Assembly (NCBI RefSeq): GCF_048569485.1
Contig: NC_134355.1
Coordinates: 661,482,215 to 661,546,214 of the forward strand
Direction of reading: 5' to 3'
Length of the DNA stretch: 64,000 nt
Source: Anomaloglossus baeobatrachus
Lineage: Eukaryota; Chordata; Amphibia; Anura; Aromobatidae
Part shown: piece by piece, positions 1 to 11,776 of the stretch
Layout: the number at the start of each line of letters is the position of its first letter
Position numbering within the stretch: position 1 is the stretch's first letter
Translations under genes and position numbers: made by a program
Notes under the pieces: model-generated
Seen by the model: the letters and a program-made list of their open reading frames with translations, nothing else
What the model was told of the DNA's origin: nothing
Database searches by the model: none

Positions 1-564
1 CTGATTGTCCACAATTTCACTGCAACCACAGATCTGCCACAGATTTTTCTCTATGTGTAAAGTGGCCTTTGCTCTATCACTATTTTCAACGTTATATATG
101 AAGGGGGAGGGTGGGAACATAATTTTATAACAGAGTTCAGGCTCCTCAACTAAATTAAAGCCCCCCACCCCCTCACATGCCGAGAACCTGGTTTTTAGAA
201 CATGCTCCTTTGTATGCCATCTATCTAATCTATCTGGTGTTGTCCTCCTACATTAACATGTAATTTATCTAATTTCTTACCTTGAATCCTGTGTTGGTTA
301 CAGCAGGATTAGCCCCTCATAATCTTTAAGATGTACCTAAAGTATCCAGGATTCAGCTCTTCAAAGTGTTTTTTCAGTTCTGAGTGAAATTGCATAACAC
401 TAAAATTGGAATCTGAGTTTTGTAAGCCATCCTGACGCCTGATAGTCAGCACATTAAAGACTGAAGGACAAGAACAAACACATTCAGTAAGGAACCAGTG
501 ATTAGTGGAGTAATACAATAGAAAATATATGGCATGGTGTGCTGGGTGAGGGATTTTGTTTTTG
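1..564. other. Anonymous spacer, no feature recognised
   Basis: AT-rich sequence without a convincing coding frame, terminal repeats or tandem structure. Short open frames here lack recognisable domains. It may be unique DNA or an old unrecognised repeat. Confidence 0.5.
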
Positions 565-567
565 TTA

Positions 568-1191
568 AGGGGTGCTTCACACACAGCGAGATCGCTGCTG
601 AGTCACGGTTTTTGTGACGCAGCAGTGACCTCATTAGCGATCTCGCTGTGTGTGACACTGAGCAGCGATCTGGCCCCTGCTGTGAGATCGCTGCTCGTTA
701 CACACAGCCCTGGTTCGTTTTTTTATTGTTGCTCTCCCGCTGTGACGCACAGATCGCTGTGTGTGACAGCGAGAGAGCAACGAAATGAAGCAAGCAGAGA
801 GCAGAAGCCGGCGTCTGGCAGCTGCGGTAATCTGTAACCAGGGTAAACATCGGGTAACCAAGGTGGTTACCCGATATTTACCTTTGTTACCAGCCTCCGC
901 AGCTCTCACGCTGCCAGTGCCGACTCCTGCTTTCTGCACATGTAGCTGCAGTACACATCGGGTAATTAACCCAATGTGTACTGTAGCTAGGAGAGCAGGG
1001 AGCCAGTGCTAAGCAGTGTGCGCGGCTCCCTTCTCTCTGCACATGTAGCGACGTTATGATCGCTGCTGCGTTGCTGTGTTTGACAGCTAAGCAGCGATCA
1101 TAACAGCGACATACAAGTACAAGGTCGCTGTTGCGTCACAGAAAATGGTGACGTAACAGCGACGTCGTTGTCGCTATGTGTGAACCCAGCT
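568..1191. mobile_element. MITE, PIF/Harbinger-like (TTA target duplication)
   Basis: The ends are imperfect inverted repeats: the left begins AGGGGTGCTTCACACA and the right finishes TGTGTGAACCCAGCT. TTA lies on both sides (565-567 and 1192-1194). The interior is full of short CGCTAGCGA/CAGCGATC-type inverted motifs and has no transposase. A 3-bp TWA duplication and short inverted ends are typical of PIF/Harbinger; the superfamily is inferred from the duplication only. Confidence 0.7.
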
Positions 1192-1194
1192 TTA

Positions 1195-1760
1195 GGCCGC
1201 TTTACACGTGTAGATTTAACGTGCGTTCGCATGAGCGATCGCACCCGCCCCCATTGTTTGTGCGTTACGGCAATATGTTGCCCGTGTCGCACAAAGTCGG
1301 TAAACCCCGTCACACGTACTTACCTCCCGAACGACCTCGCTGTGGGCGGCGAACATCCTCTTCCTGAAGGGGGAGGGACGTTCGGCATAACAGCGACGTC
1401 ACACAGCGGCCGCCCAATAGAAGCAGAGGGGCGGAGAGGAGCGGGACATAACATCCCGCCCACCTCCTTCCTTCCCCATTGCCGGCGGCCACAGGTAAGC
1501 TGCAGTTCATGAATCCCGGGGTGACACACGGAGCGACGTGTGCTGTCTCGGGAACGATGAAAAACCGGCACGCAGAAGGACGTTCGATTTTTTGAAAATG
1601 AGCGACGTGTCAACGAGCAACGATAAGATGAGTATTTTTGTTCGTTCAGTCGCTCGTAGCTGTCACACGCTACGATATGTCAAACGATGCCGGATGTGCG
1701 TCAGTAACGATGTGACCCTGACGACATATCGTTGGCTATATCGTAGCGTGTAAAGCGGCC
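1195..1760. mobile_element. MITE, PIF/Harbinger-like, abutting the previous one
   Basis: The 14-bp perfect terminal inverted repeat GGCCGCTTTACACG is flanked by TTA at 1192-1194 and 1761-1763. The left TTA is the same one that closes the preceding MITE, so the two elements share a target triplet. It is non-autonomous, with no coding frame. Confidence 0.75.
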
Positions 1761-1763
1761 TTA

Positions 1764-2569
1764 ACTTTATAGACCTGTTGTAAAACTTAATCTTAAAGAA
1801 TGTTTTCCCACCTGTGGTGGTGCTGAGAGAATAAACACATCTGGCCCTTCTCCCTCACAATTTACGAAAAGAATTGAAATAAATTAACTGGAATAAAGGT
1901 TTGGATACATGCAGTGTGTAGGAGTATGTTCACACTGGCCATTAAGCAGCAACACTGAAGAAAAAAGGCAAAAATGAGCGAATACTCTAAGATAAGAAAA
2001 GAAATAAAAAAGGGCATGTAAATAACATAGGCTACTTAGTAAATTGGGAGCATAGGGGAGCAGTATGGATAAATGGGAGTATAGGGGGCCAGGATAGATA
2101 TGTGGGAGCATGGGGGAGATAGTAGGGTGAAGTAGAGAACTATATGTTGAAGTGGGAGCCTCTGTTAACAGTATGGAGAGGTAAATCGGATGTTTTCTGG
2201 TAACAAGCTTACCATTGTTAAAAAGGCTCCCATTGAATTTTGTTTTATTAAATGTGTATTTAATGTGTGATATACTCACCTACCGCTGCTCTCTCTTTCT
2301 CTGTGTCCAGCGCCGGCTGCCTCTTCTCAGTGACGTCACTTCTCAGTGACGTCACCGTGCACCAGACTCTCCGGGACACGCTGTTCTGTGTCCCCCAGAG
2401 GTGGGTTTTGCACAGGGGCCCTTTCCTCTCAGTGTCCGCTTCTGTTTCACCTCCCAACCTGGTTTTCACCTTTGTGACTCGGCCATTTTTTTTTCAATTG
2501 TGTCCAGTATTATTTTATGAGGTTCTAACTCTGGAACACTTCAATGGATCCCAGAGATTCTGAGTTTGT
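1764..2569. other. Anonymous spacer
   Basis: No gene is seen. A segment starting near 2267 (TATACTCACC followed by a GC-richer stretch with a repeated TTCTCAGTGACGTCAC) resembles the interior of amphibian MITEs but has no recognisable ends. Confidence 0.4.
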
Positions 2570-3475
2570 TTTTTGTGACATATCGTACTTCATGATGTGG
2601 TAAACTTATGATATTTTTTGCGTTGATTTGGCTAATATTTTGAAAATTTCAGAGTTTTCAAACTTTGAATTTTTATGCTCTTAAACCAGAGAGTTATGTC
2701 ACACAAAATAATTAATCAATAACATTTCCCACATGTCTACTTTACATCAGAAACATTTTTGAAGCATAATTTTTCTGTTAAGAAATCATAAGGGTTAAAA
2801 GTTCATCAGCAATTTCTCATTTTTGCAACAGAATTTACAAACCCATATTTTTAGGGACCACATCACATTTGAAATGACTTTAGGAGGCCTAGGCCACAAT
2901 AACGGCACACAGGGAACAAACCACCCCTTTAACACATACGTGACAAAACGTTACGTTTTGTCACAAGTGTGGCAGAGGCCTAAAAAAGACCCCAGTCTAA
3001 AAACTTCACTCCTCTAATCACTCAAAATCGTAGTTTATTAACCCTGTTTTTCCTTCACAAAAACTAAAGAAATATGGAAGGCAAAAAAAAATAAAAATGT
3101 TACTTTTTCCCCACAAAATATTAATTTAGCCCCACATTTTCTCAAGGCTAACAAGAGAAAATGCACCATACAATTTGTTGTGCAATTTCTCCTAAGTACG
3201 ACGATACCTAATATGTGGTGGAAATGAAATGCTTAGGTGCATGGTGGTAAAGTAGCGCAATTTGATTTTTTTAATGCATAATTGGCTGAAATCAATAGCC
3301 GACACCATGTTGCATTTGGAGAATCCTTGATGTGTCTAAACAGTGGAGCTCCCCCCACAAGTGACCCAAAGAAGAGCAACCAAGATGGTAAAACATCTGC
3401 AAACCATGTCATATGAAGACCGGCTAAAAGAACTAGGGATGTTTAGTCTGAAAAAGAAGGCTGAAAGGAGACTTA

Positions 3476-3980
3476 AGGCTGGGGCCACACAGAGATTACT
3501 GCGATCCCCTCGCAGGACACTCGGCTCACACTGGCAGTATAGCAGAGTAGAGTGTCATGCGAGTGTCCATGTTACTGAGGTCCAATCGTGCGAGCGGACC
3601 TCCGCTGCGGAGGACGGGCCGGCACTGAGGAGGGGTGGGCCGACACTGAGGAGGGGAGGGAGGGAGTTATCTCCCTCTCTCCTCCGTAGCCGGCTATTGC
3701 CATTCTCGCCCTGCACTCCCGGTACACCGGTGTACCGCAAGTGCACTGCAATTTTTCTCTCGTCCCATAGACTTGAATGGGTGCGAGAGAAATCAGGATC
3801 GCATTGCACCCACAGCATGCTGCGATTGTTTTGTCGGTCCGACTAAGACTGACAAAATAATCACTCATAAGTACTGACACACAGGTTAATATTGGTCCAA
3901 GTGGAATGCGATTTTTTTTTTTTTTTTTTTTTTTTATCGCACTCCACTCGCACCGATTTTCATGCCATGTGGCTTAGGCC
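3476..3980. mobile_element. MITE inserted in the LINE tail
   Basis: Comparison with the related LINE tail at 61731-62312 shows that the sequence from 3476 to 3980 is extra. It begins GGCTGGGGCCACACAG after the first base, ends CATGTGGCTTAGGCC, and has TTA on both sides (3473-3475, 3981-3983). A 27-base poly(T) run lies at about 3910-3936. No coding frame is believable. Confidence 0.7.
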
Positions 3981-4125
3981 TTATAGTGGTCTACAAATAT
4001 ATGAAAGGTAGTCACAGTGCAGAGGGAACTAGCCTATTCTCATTAGCACAAGGAAGAACAAGAAGCAATGGGATGAAACTAAAAGAAAGAAGATTCAGAT
4101 GAGACATTAGGAAAAACTTTCTGAC

Positions 4126-4580
4126 AGTGAGGGCAGTCAGAGAGTTGAACAAGCGAACACGGGAGATAGTGAGGGCAGTCAGAGAGTGGAACAGGCGACC
4201 ACGGGAGGTAGTGAGGGCAGTCAGGGAGTGGAACAGGTGACCACGGGAGGTAGTAAGGGCAGTCAGAGAGTGTAACAGGCGACCACGGGAGGTAGTGAGG
4301 GCAGTCAGAGAGTGGAACAGATGACCACGGGAGGTAGTGAGGGCAGTCAGAGAGTGTAACAGGCGACCACGGGAGGTAGTGAGGGCAGTCAGAGAGTGGA
4401 ACAGGCGACCACGGGAGGTAGTGAGGGCAGTCAGAGAATGGAACAGGCGACCACGGGAGGTAGTGAGGGCAGTCAGAGAGTGGAACAGGCGACAACGGGA
4501 GGTAGTGAGGGCAATCAGAGAGTGGAACAGGCGACCACGGGAGGTAGTGAGGGCAGTCAGAGAGTGGAACAGGTGACCAC
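4126..4580 (+). repeat. 42-bp minisatellite within LINE coding tail, about 11 copies
   Basis: The unit reads AGTGAGGGCAGTCAGAGAGT followed by GGAACAGGCGACCACGGGAGGT. It is 42 bp long, so each copy adds 14 in-frame codons (AVREWNRRPREVVR). About 11 copies with few differences are present. The same unit is only about threefold in the sister LINE copy at 62058-62185. Confidence 0.85.
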
Positions 4581-5826
4581 GGGTGGTGGTGAGCTCTCCA
4601 TCAATGGAAATCTTCAAGTGGAAATTGGATAAACATATAGCTGGGATGACTTAGGAAAACTTGAGGTTCCTTACAACACTTCCATTCTATCATTCTATGA
4701 CCACCTTTTTAGAACCTAGACCCCCTTAAGGAATTGATTTAAATGTTTGGTGAGCACATTGAACTCTCAGTTGCTTCACAGTATTTTATAACATTGAGCT
4801 GTGAAAATGGGAAAATACATTTTTACCACAAAAATGTTGCTTTAACCCCGAATCTTTTATTTTCACAAAGGTAACAGGAAAAAAAATTCACCATACAATT
4901 TGTTGTGCAATATCTCTTGAGTACGCCAATGCCCCATATGTGATCAACATCTACTTTTGAGGTACAGTATAAAGGAAAGAATAGAATGAGCGACATATTT
5001 GAGTTCAGATTTAGTTGGAAAGGTTTGCAGGTGCCATGTTACATAGGTGGAGACCCTGAGGTACCAGAACAGCAGAAATCCCCCACAAGTGACACCATTT
5101 AAAAAACTGTGCCCTTCAATGAATTCATCCAGGGGGGCAGTGAGCAGATTGACACTACAGGTGTGTCATAAAATGTTATACTATTGAACAATGAACAGAA
5201 AAATATTTTTTTGCCACTAAAATGTTGCTTTAACTCCAGATTTTCAATTTTTACAAGTGTAATAGATACAAATCGGCCTCGTGTTAAACAATTTATCCTG
5301 AATGTGGCAATTCCTCACATATGACTGTACAATAGTGTTGGGCTGCATCACAGGGCTCAGGAGGAAAGGAGCGCCATTTGATTTCTGGAGCACAGATTAT
5401 CCTACAACACTTTGTGAACTCTATTTGCAGAGCACCTAAGTGCCAGAGCAGAAGAGATCCCCCCAAATGACCATATTTTTTAAAATTACACCCCTATGAG
5501 AATTCCTCTATGGGTGTAGGGACGGTTTAGTCTCTGGAAAACACCCATGGAGTCAAATGGAGTGAATGTTGCAAAGCTAATAATTTCAAATCCGTCCTTT
5601 TCATGCCCAGTACATTGTAGTGCCCATAAATTATGCCCAGCTCGTGCTTCTAAAGATCTGCACCCAATAAATTAAGCGGGCTCTCATCACTACAATAATG
5701 CCAAATGTGTGGATGCCAACTGTGGTTTAGGCACATTTTGTAGCTCAGAAGAGAGGGGGTATTTGGATTTTGGAGTGCAGATTTTGCTGGATTTCTTTTG
5801 TCCCAGAGCTTTAGTATTACCAGTTA

Positions 5827-7414
5827 GGCCCCTTTCACACATCAGTTTTTTGCATCAGTCGCAATCTGTTGAAATGTGAAAAAAACTAATCCCGCCCTGG
5901 ATCTGTTTTTTTCTCATTGAGTTGTATTAGTGTGACGCCCTGGACTAGCTAGGTAGTCACAGACATAACACCATACACACCCCCTCCCCTGGATAGTCAC
6001 ACCAGTCAAACAAAAACCCTTGTTGCCTCCCTCCAGGGCCTTATGTCCACACCAGGTGGGGCGGAGCCGGGCGGTTGGGACCACCCACCGAGGAGTTCAC
6101 AGGTCTGGAGGCGGGAAAAGTGTCATTCATTTTGGAGGTGAAAGTGTGAGGAGTAGAAACTGCAAATGTCTGGGTCGGAGCCCAGGCACTGACAGCAAGG
6201 TTGGCAGACGGTGGTGGCCGTCTGCAGGAGTTAGTGGATCTCTGCGGAACCGTAGGACCGGGGTCGGGCGGTGGCCCGCCGGTACCGACCCGGGGAGCGG
6301 AGTGAAGCTAAGCAGAAAGGCAGGGCCATCGGACCCCGACTAGGCTTGGAGTCGCCGACAACGGTCAAATCCGAAAGCGACCGGAACCCCAGGGGTTTCC
6401 TAACAACCAAGACCCAACAGAAAGCAACAGTCCACACCGTGAGGATACACAGCCACCGCCATAGGCTAGAGATCCAAGGGCCAGAGCCTGCGGGCAAAAC
6501 GGGCTCCTCCGGTACCAATACGCCGGGGAGCGGACTACCGGTGGGCAACCACAGGAGTCAGAATATTCTAACAAGGTGCAGGGAAAGACAGCCACCATCA
6601 CCCTGTCCGGGAAGATCACAAACACTGCAGCCAGCTGCGGGACCCGCCCATCCAGCCGTTTGGTTTACCAGAGACTCTGTGCATTCATGTCTGTGTGAGT
6701 ACAACAGTGACATCCGGCACCGCGCCGCGCTGCCCTTGCAAACCTGCACCCCAGCCATCCAGCCTCCCCGTTTTACCACCGGGCCCTGGGATCACCAACC
6801 CCTACCCACGGAGGGGACAACATCCTAGCTGCTCCCTGTCATCGCTCCCAGGATCCCCGTCATCAGCAGCGGTGGTGCCCATATTCACCACGACCCGTGG
6901 GTGGCGTCACAAACTATCTCCCAAAAGAAACCACCCCCTTTTCACTCGTGGGCGAGGAGCGCTGCTCGAGTCTCCGGGTCCAGCCCACCGCTCGAGCCAC
7001 CGAGCAGCAGCGGATCCGAGCGTAGCGAGCGCGGCCCCTCCGCCTGCGACATTAGCGACACATTGCGACGGATGGCCTCACGTTACATACGTCGTATGAC
7101 GGATCCGTTGAAAAATGTGTTTGTGGGCGATGGAAGCAACATCCAGAGGAACATTTTTTTATCACCGTCAAAAAAACGGATGGCACTGAATCGGTCGCCA
7201 TCCGTTGTGTTTTAGAATGGAAGCCTATGGGCGCAGGATCCGTCCTATGACGGAATCCAGCGACGGATTCATTTTTTTTTATCAGAGCATGCTAAAATGT
7301 GCTACTACACTGTGTGGCTGGAAAAATCCTCTCTCACAATCTGCAATGGATCCGTTACATCAATCACAAAATGTAATGTGACTGATGGCAATAAACTGAT
7401 GTGTGAAAGAGGCC
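5827..7414. mobile_element. Harbinger-like MITE split by a solo LTR
   Basis: The inverted ends are GGCCCCTTTCACACATCAG at the left and CTGATGTGTGAAAGAGGCC at the right. The left flank is TTA (5824-5826); the right flank is AAA, so the duplication is imperfect. Internal GGATCCGTTG and GACGGATCCG motifs give further palindromes. Without the LTR the MITE would be about 460 bp. Confidence 0.7.
5931..7051 (+). mobile_element. Solo LTR, same family as the LTRs of the element at 18022-22197
   Basis: It begins TGTGACGCCCTGGACTAG and ends CGCCTGCGACA, with the 4-bp duplication TTAG on both sides (5927-5930, 7052-7055). Shared landmarks with the LTRs at 18022-19238 and 20978-22197 are the CACCGAGGAGTTCACAG block, the GCTCGAG-rich 3' part and the CACGGAGGG segment. 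It has no internal region, so it is read as a solo LTR from recombination. It is a fossil, more diverged than the paired LTRs. Confidence 0.75.
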
Positions 7415-7589
7415 AAACGTGGAAGCCCCCCACACTTCCATTAACCGATGACTGACCTGAGTGGGGACTTGTGTTGAGTTAAATGCAATTTGGTGGCAAT
7501 TTCAGTACAGAACATTTTGAACAAGTTTCCTTTTAACCTGTGCTCTGAGGAGCACTTACATTAGGGTTTCCATATACATCTCTGAAAAG

Positions 7590-8290
7590 ACAGCCATGGA
7601 TCCCCCCTTGGGGAGGAGGGGCGACATGACCAAGGGGGAGTTAGGGAGTGATGGGGTTAATAGGGACAGTTTGCTTGGCAGGCCTAATATGGCATTAAGG
7701 GGTGGTTTTAGCTTGGGAGGAAGAGGAGGAGTAGGGAAAGGGTTAGTCTGGGAGAGGAGGGGGTTACCTCCTCTTCTTCTTCCGGACGCCAAGAGATCCC
7801 CGCCCACCCTCCCTTTTTGTGTTGTCATCTGGGGGACGTGGTTTGGGATGTTGGGATGCTATTTGTCACAGCGGCGGGGGGGGTAGGTCTGGTCCAGAGG
7901 TTGGAAGTGACTGGTAACTGGACCGGGAGTCATTGTCTCGGTATGGTGGCTCTCGGTTCCGGGATGTGGCAGGCACGGGGTTCTGCCAAAGTGTGGGGGT
8001 GTCAATCCGTGGGTGATTGGCACCTCGTCTCTGGGTCAGTGTGTTGCGGCCAGGGGCAAGGGGAGTAGTAGTTATGGACTGGGCCTGCCCCCGGGAGGGT
8101 CATGTAATTGGCATTGTCTATTGTTATCTGTGTGTTGTTTTGGGTCGCCCGTTGGACGGCGTCCCTAAGGTGCTTAGTTTGTGAACAATAGGCAATAAAA
8201 GGCTGCTGTGGCCATTTTGAACCAAGTCGCATGCAGTCCGTGTGTTTATTTATAGTATAAGGGGTTTGGTAACACAGACATCACGACCGG
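7590..8290 (+). mobile_element. Diverged Ngaro/DIRS-like terminal remnant
   Basis: Near 7617 the sequence GGGGCGACATGACCAAGGGG, followed by a block with GGGGTTAATAGGGAC, resembles the A repeat of the Ngaro element at 25308. Near 8195 AATAAAAGGCTGCTGTGGCC, followed by a GTGTTTATTTATAG block, resembles its B repeat. The protein-coding core is missing. The interpretation as a recombined end of an old tyrosine-recombinase retrotransposon rests on these two similarities; it could instead be an unrelated repeat. Confidence 0.4.
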
Positions 8291-8509
8291 AGAATACTCC
8301 CTCAGCTGGTCATGCATGATTCAGGTGAAATTGCCAAAGGATCCATTCACTGAGGCAGCAGAAGTACTCCGAACTCTGTTTGTTTGGCCTCTATGGTGTC
8401 AGTCTTTTTACAGGTGAACAAAACTGTTAATGACAGCACTTATGTGCATGCCTAAAAAGACGCATAAAAAGATTGAACACCCATCTGGCCTGTGGGCGGC
8501 TGTGTCTAA

Positions 8510-11008
8510 GGCTGGAAACACATCTATGCGAGTAAAATCGGTCCGACTGGGCTGAAAAAAACTCGGCTGATTTTAGTTCACGTTAGGTGCGAGTGCAACG
8601 CAAGTGCGATGCTATTTCTGAATAAATTAATGATTTTGCTAGCGTGTGTAATGCGTGAATAATGCGTATTTTTTACTATGTCATCTGCCATTCAGCGCTG
8701 CTACATGGCCGCTGACAGCAGACACAGACAGCCATGTAGCAGAGCTGAATGGCAGATGACAGCAGACACAGACAGAGCCGCACAATCAGAATGAACTCGG
8801 GTGAACTTAACCCGACTTCATTGTCATGCTGCGGCTATGTCTGTGCCGCGTCCTGATTAGTGGTCACCAGTGAAGAGCTCACCGGTGACCACTAATCCCC
8901 CGAGTGACTGAAGTTAGCAGCCCTCTCTCATACTCACCGATCCCCGGCGCTGCGCTGCACGGCATTCACACTGCTCCGGCGGCTTTTACTATTTTGAAAA
9001 AGCCGGCTGCTCATTAAACAATCTTGTATTCCCTGCTTTCCCCGCCCACAGGTGCCTATGATTGGTTGCAGTGAGACACGCCCCCACGCTGAGTGACAGG
9101 TGTCACACTGCACCCAATCACAGCAGCCGGTTGGCGGGTCTATACTGTGCAGTGAAATAAATAATTAAGTAATTAAAAAAAATGGCGTGCGGTCCCCCCC
9201 AATTTTAATACCAGCCAGATAAAGCCATACGGCTGAAGGCTGGTATTCTCAGGATGGGGAGCTCCACGTTATGGGGAGCCCCCCAGCCTACCAATATCAG
9301 CCAGCAGCCGCCCAGAATTGCCGCATACATTATATGCGACAGTTCTGGGACTGTACCCGGCTCTTCCTGATTTGCCCTGGTGCGTTGGCAAATCGGGGTA
9401 ATAAGGAGTTAATGGCAGCCCATAGCTGCCACTAAATCCTCGATTAATCATGTCAGGCATCTATGAGATACCCTCCATGATTAATCTGTAAGTGACAGTA
9501 AATAAGCACACACACACGAAAAAATCCTTTATTAGAAATAAAAAACACAAACATATTCCCTCATTACCAATTTAATAAGCCCCAAAAAGCCCTCCATATC
9601 CGGCATAATCCACGGACCTCCAGCGTTGCTTCCAGCATGAAGGTGACAGGAGCTGCAGAAGACACCGCCGCTCCGGTCACCTCCAAGCAGCAACTGAGGT
9701 GAGTAGCGCGATCAGCTGAGCTGTCACTGAGGTTAATCGCGGCCACCGCTGGATCCTCCAACAGTGACAGCTCAGCTGATCGCGCTACTCACCTCAGTTG
9801 CTGCTTGGAGGTGACCGGAGCGGCGGTGTCTTCTGCAGCTCCTGTCACCTTCATGCTGGAAGCGACGCTGGAGGTCTGTGGATTACGCCGGATATGGAGG
9901 GCTTTTTGGGGCTTATTAAATTGGTAATGAGGGAATGTGTTTGTGTTTTTTATTTCTAATAAAGGATTTTTTCGTGTGTGTGTGTTTATTTACTGTCACT
10001 TACAGATTAATCATGGAGGGTGTCTCATAGACGCCTGACATGATTAATCTAGGATTTAGTGGCAGCTATGGGCTGCCATTAACTCCTTATTACCCCGATT
10101 TGCCAACGCACCAGGGCAAATCGGGAAGAGCCGGGTACAGTGCCAGAACTGTCGCATATAATGTATGCGGCAATTCTGGGCGGCTGCTGACTGATATTGT
10201 TAGGCTGGGGGGCTCCCCATAACGTGGAGCTCCCCATCCTGAGAATACCAGCCTTCAGCTGTATGGCTTTATCTGGCTGGTATTAAAATTGGGGGGGACC
10301 GCATGCCATTTTTTTTAATTATTTATTTATTTATTTCACTGCACAGTATAGACCCGCCCACCGGCTGCTGTGATTGGGTGCAGTGAGACACCTGTCACTC
10401 AGCGTGGGGGCGTGTCTCACTGCAACCAATCATAGACGCCTGTGGGCGGGGAAAGCAGGGAATACGAGATTGTTTAATGAGCGGCCGGCTTTTTCAAAAT
10501 AGTAAAAGCCGCCGAAGCAGTGAGAAAGCCGTGCAGCGCTGCGCCGGGGATCGGGGATCGGTGAGTATGAGAGAGGAGGCGAAAATGACCGACAGACTGT
10601 GAGAGAGGGACAGAGATAGTGACGGACCGACAGAGAGAGAATAGAGACCGAGAGGGAGAGACCGACTGACAGAGAATAGTGATTGACAGACATTGGGAGA
10701 CATCGTTCGTTTCCAGTGTTTTAGGAAACATGCGAGAAATGTATTTAGAAAATCGGATGTCACTAGGATGGTGTGAGTGCCGTCCCGTGACATCCGTTTT
10801 TTTACACGCTCCCATAGACTTGCATTGGAGAAACTCGCAGTAGAAACTCGCAAAAAAGCAGCATGCTGCGATTTTTTTCTCAGTCCGATTTGGACTGAGA
10901 AAAAAATCACAGATGAGAGCTGAATCATTCACTAACATGTGTCCGATTCCAATGCGAGATTTTCTCGCATTGCTCTACTGCGAGAAACTCGCAAGTGAGA
11001 AGCAGCCC
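8510..11008. mobile_element. Large foldback transposable element with TAA target duplication
   Basis: It is flanked by TAA at 8507-8509 and 11009-11011. The left end starts GGCTGGAAACACATCTATGC and the right end finishes CTCGCAAGTGAGAAGCAGCC, an imperfect inverted repeat. Most of the interior is the giant palindrome described separately. There is no transposase. The 3-bp duplication fits the PIF/Harbinger pattern of the smaller MITEs here. Confidence 0.65.
8923..10577. repeat. Giant inverted repeat, arms about 0.8 kb, 32-bp loop
   Basis: The left arm (8923-9729) and right arm (9762-10577) are reverse complements over their whole length with only scattered differences. Examples are GATTGGTTGCAGTGAGACAC near 9060 against its complement near 10390, and CTGATCGCGC motifs beside the loop. 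The arms include a TACCAGCC/GGCTGGTA module and a CACACACACGAAAAAATCC segment. The RNA could fold into a very long hairpin. A diverged single arm recurs at 36906-37555. Confidence 0.9.
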
Positions 11009-11011
11009 TAA

Positions 11012-11776
11012 GTGACTCACTCTGCCTCATTGCAGTGAGTTTTTAGTTGGGAATTATGTCTGAACCAGGTTTTTCAGAGATTTGCATGTAATCCCCACCA
11101 GTGTAAGTGCGCAGCGTAGAGCACAGGATAAATGAGCCGTGTCAAACTGTGATCTTTAGCAGGCAGAATGAACAAATCAACAGCAGATGAAGAATTGGCT
11201 TTATTTATTCATTTTTTACACTATTCACTTGCGGTATAAGGGATCAGGTGGCTTTATTCCTCAGGTCAGTATGATTAGAGTGATTCCAGATTTATTGTTT
11301 TTTTTAGGTCAGGTCTGGTTTCTATCACACTAAATGCTTTTTTACAAAATAAAGTTTTTTTGCATCACTAAGTTTTGAAGGCAATAGATTTTTTATTTTT
11401 CTTGTGAAAGAGTCATGTAAGGGCTTGATTTTTGCGGGATGAGTTGAGTTTTTATTGGTCCCATTTTGTGCCACATTATTATTTTTATCACTTTCTATTC
11501 TGCTTTTTATGAAGCAGAAATTAAAAAAAAATGGCAATTGAGACATTAGCTATTTTTTTTTTTCTTACGCCGTTCATGGCGTTGTAAAAATTATAAGACA
11601 GCTTTATTCTTTGTGTGAGTTCGAAAACTATTCCTGAGGAACAGATTGTGTTTTTTCTAAATGTTTTAATTTTGTACTGAAACATTTGCTTTCTTTTGGG
11701 GGTATGACTTATTGGCAGTTGAGCAGCTGCATGATAGGGATACATTTTGCCCACAGTTATGGGTACATTTGAGTCC
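11012..11776. other. AT-rich spacer, probably old repeat
   Basis: No gene is recognised. The part from about 11380 to 11660 is similar in style to the ~385 bp repeat family at 2570-5823 but too diverged to assign units. Confidence 0.35.

Larger units (their letters stand above)
3367..4697 (+). mobile_element. 5'-truncated CR1/L2-like LINE 3' end, interrupted by a MITE
   Basis: The forward strand encodes the C-terminal tail typical of CR1/L2-type non-LTR retrotransposons ([18 protein letters not shown], then KELGMFSLKKKAERRL). It ends in the repeated 3' motif CTATCATTCTATGA. It sits between two halves of the ~385 bp repeat and is flanked by TGACC on both sides (3362-3366 and 4698-4702), which looks like a target duplication. 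A MITE (3476-3980) and a 42-bp minisatellite expansion lie inside. The copy is dead: only the last few dozen codons of ORF2 remain. Confidence 0.65.
2570..5823. repeat. Tandem array of diverged ~385 bp units, interrupted by a LINE
   Basis: A block containing GCTTTAACCCC, then TTTTCACAAGGGTAACAG, then AATTTGTTGTGCAATTTCTC recurs near 3130, 4843 and 5227. The spacing is about 380-385 bp once the inserted LINE (3367-4697) is subtracted. Another partial unit is visible near 5500-5800. The units are well diverged, so the array is old. No protein coding is apparent. I recall this type of repeat as widespread in amphibian genomes but cannot name it. Confidence 0.6.

Noticed and set aside
2267-2563. 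98-codon frame
   Set aside because: No domain, low-complexity start, inside anonymous repeat-like DNA.
4012-4617. 201- and 138-codon minus-strand frames
   Set aside because: Antisense of the 42-bp minisatellite; unit length is a multiple of three.
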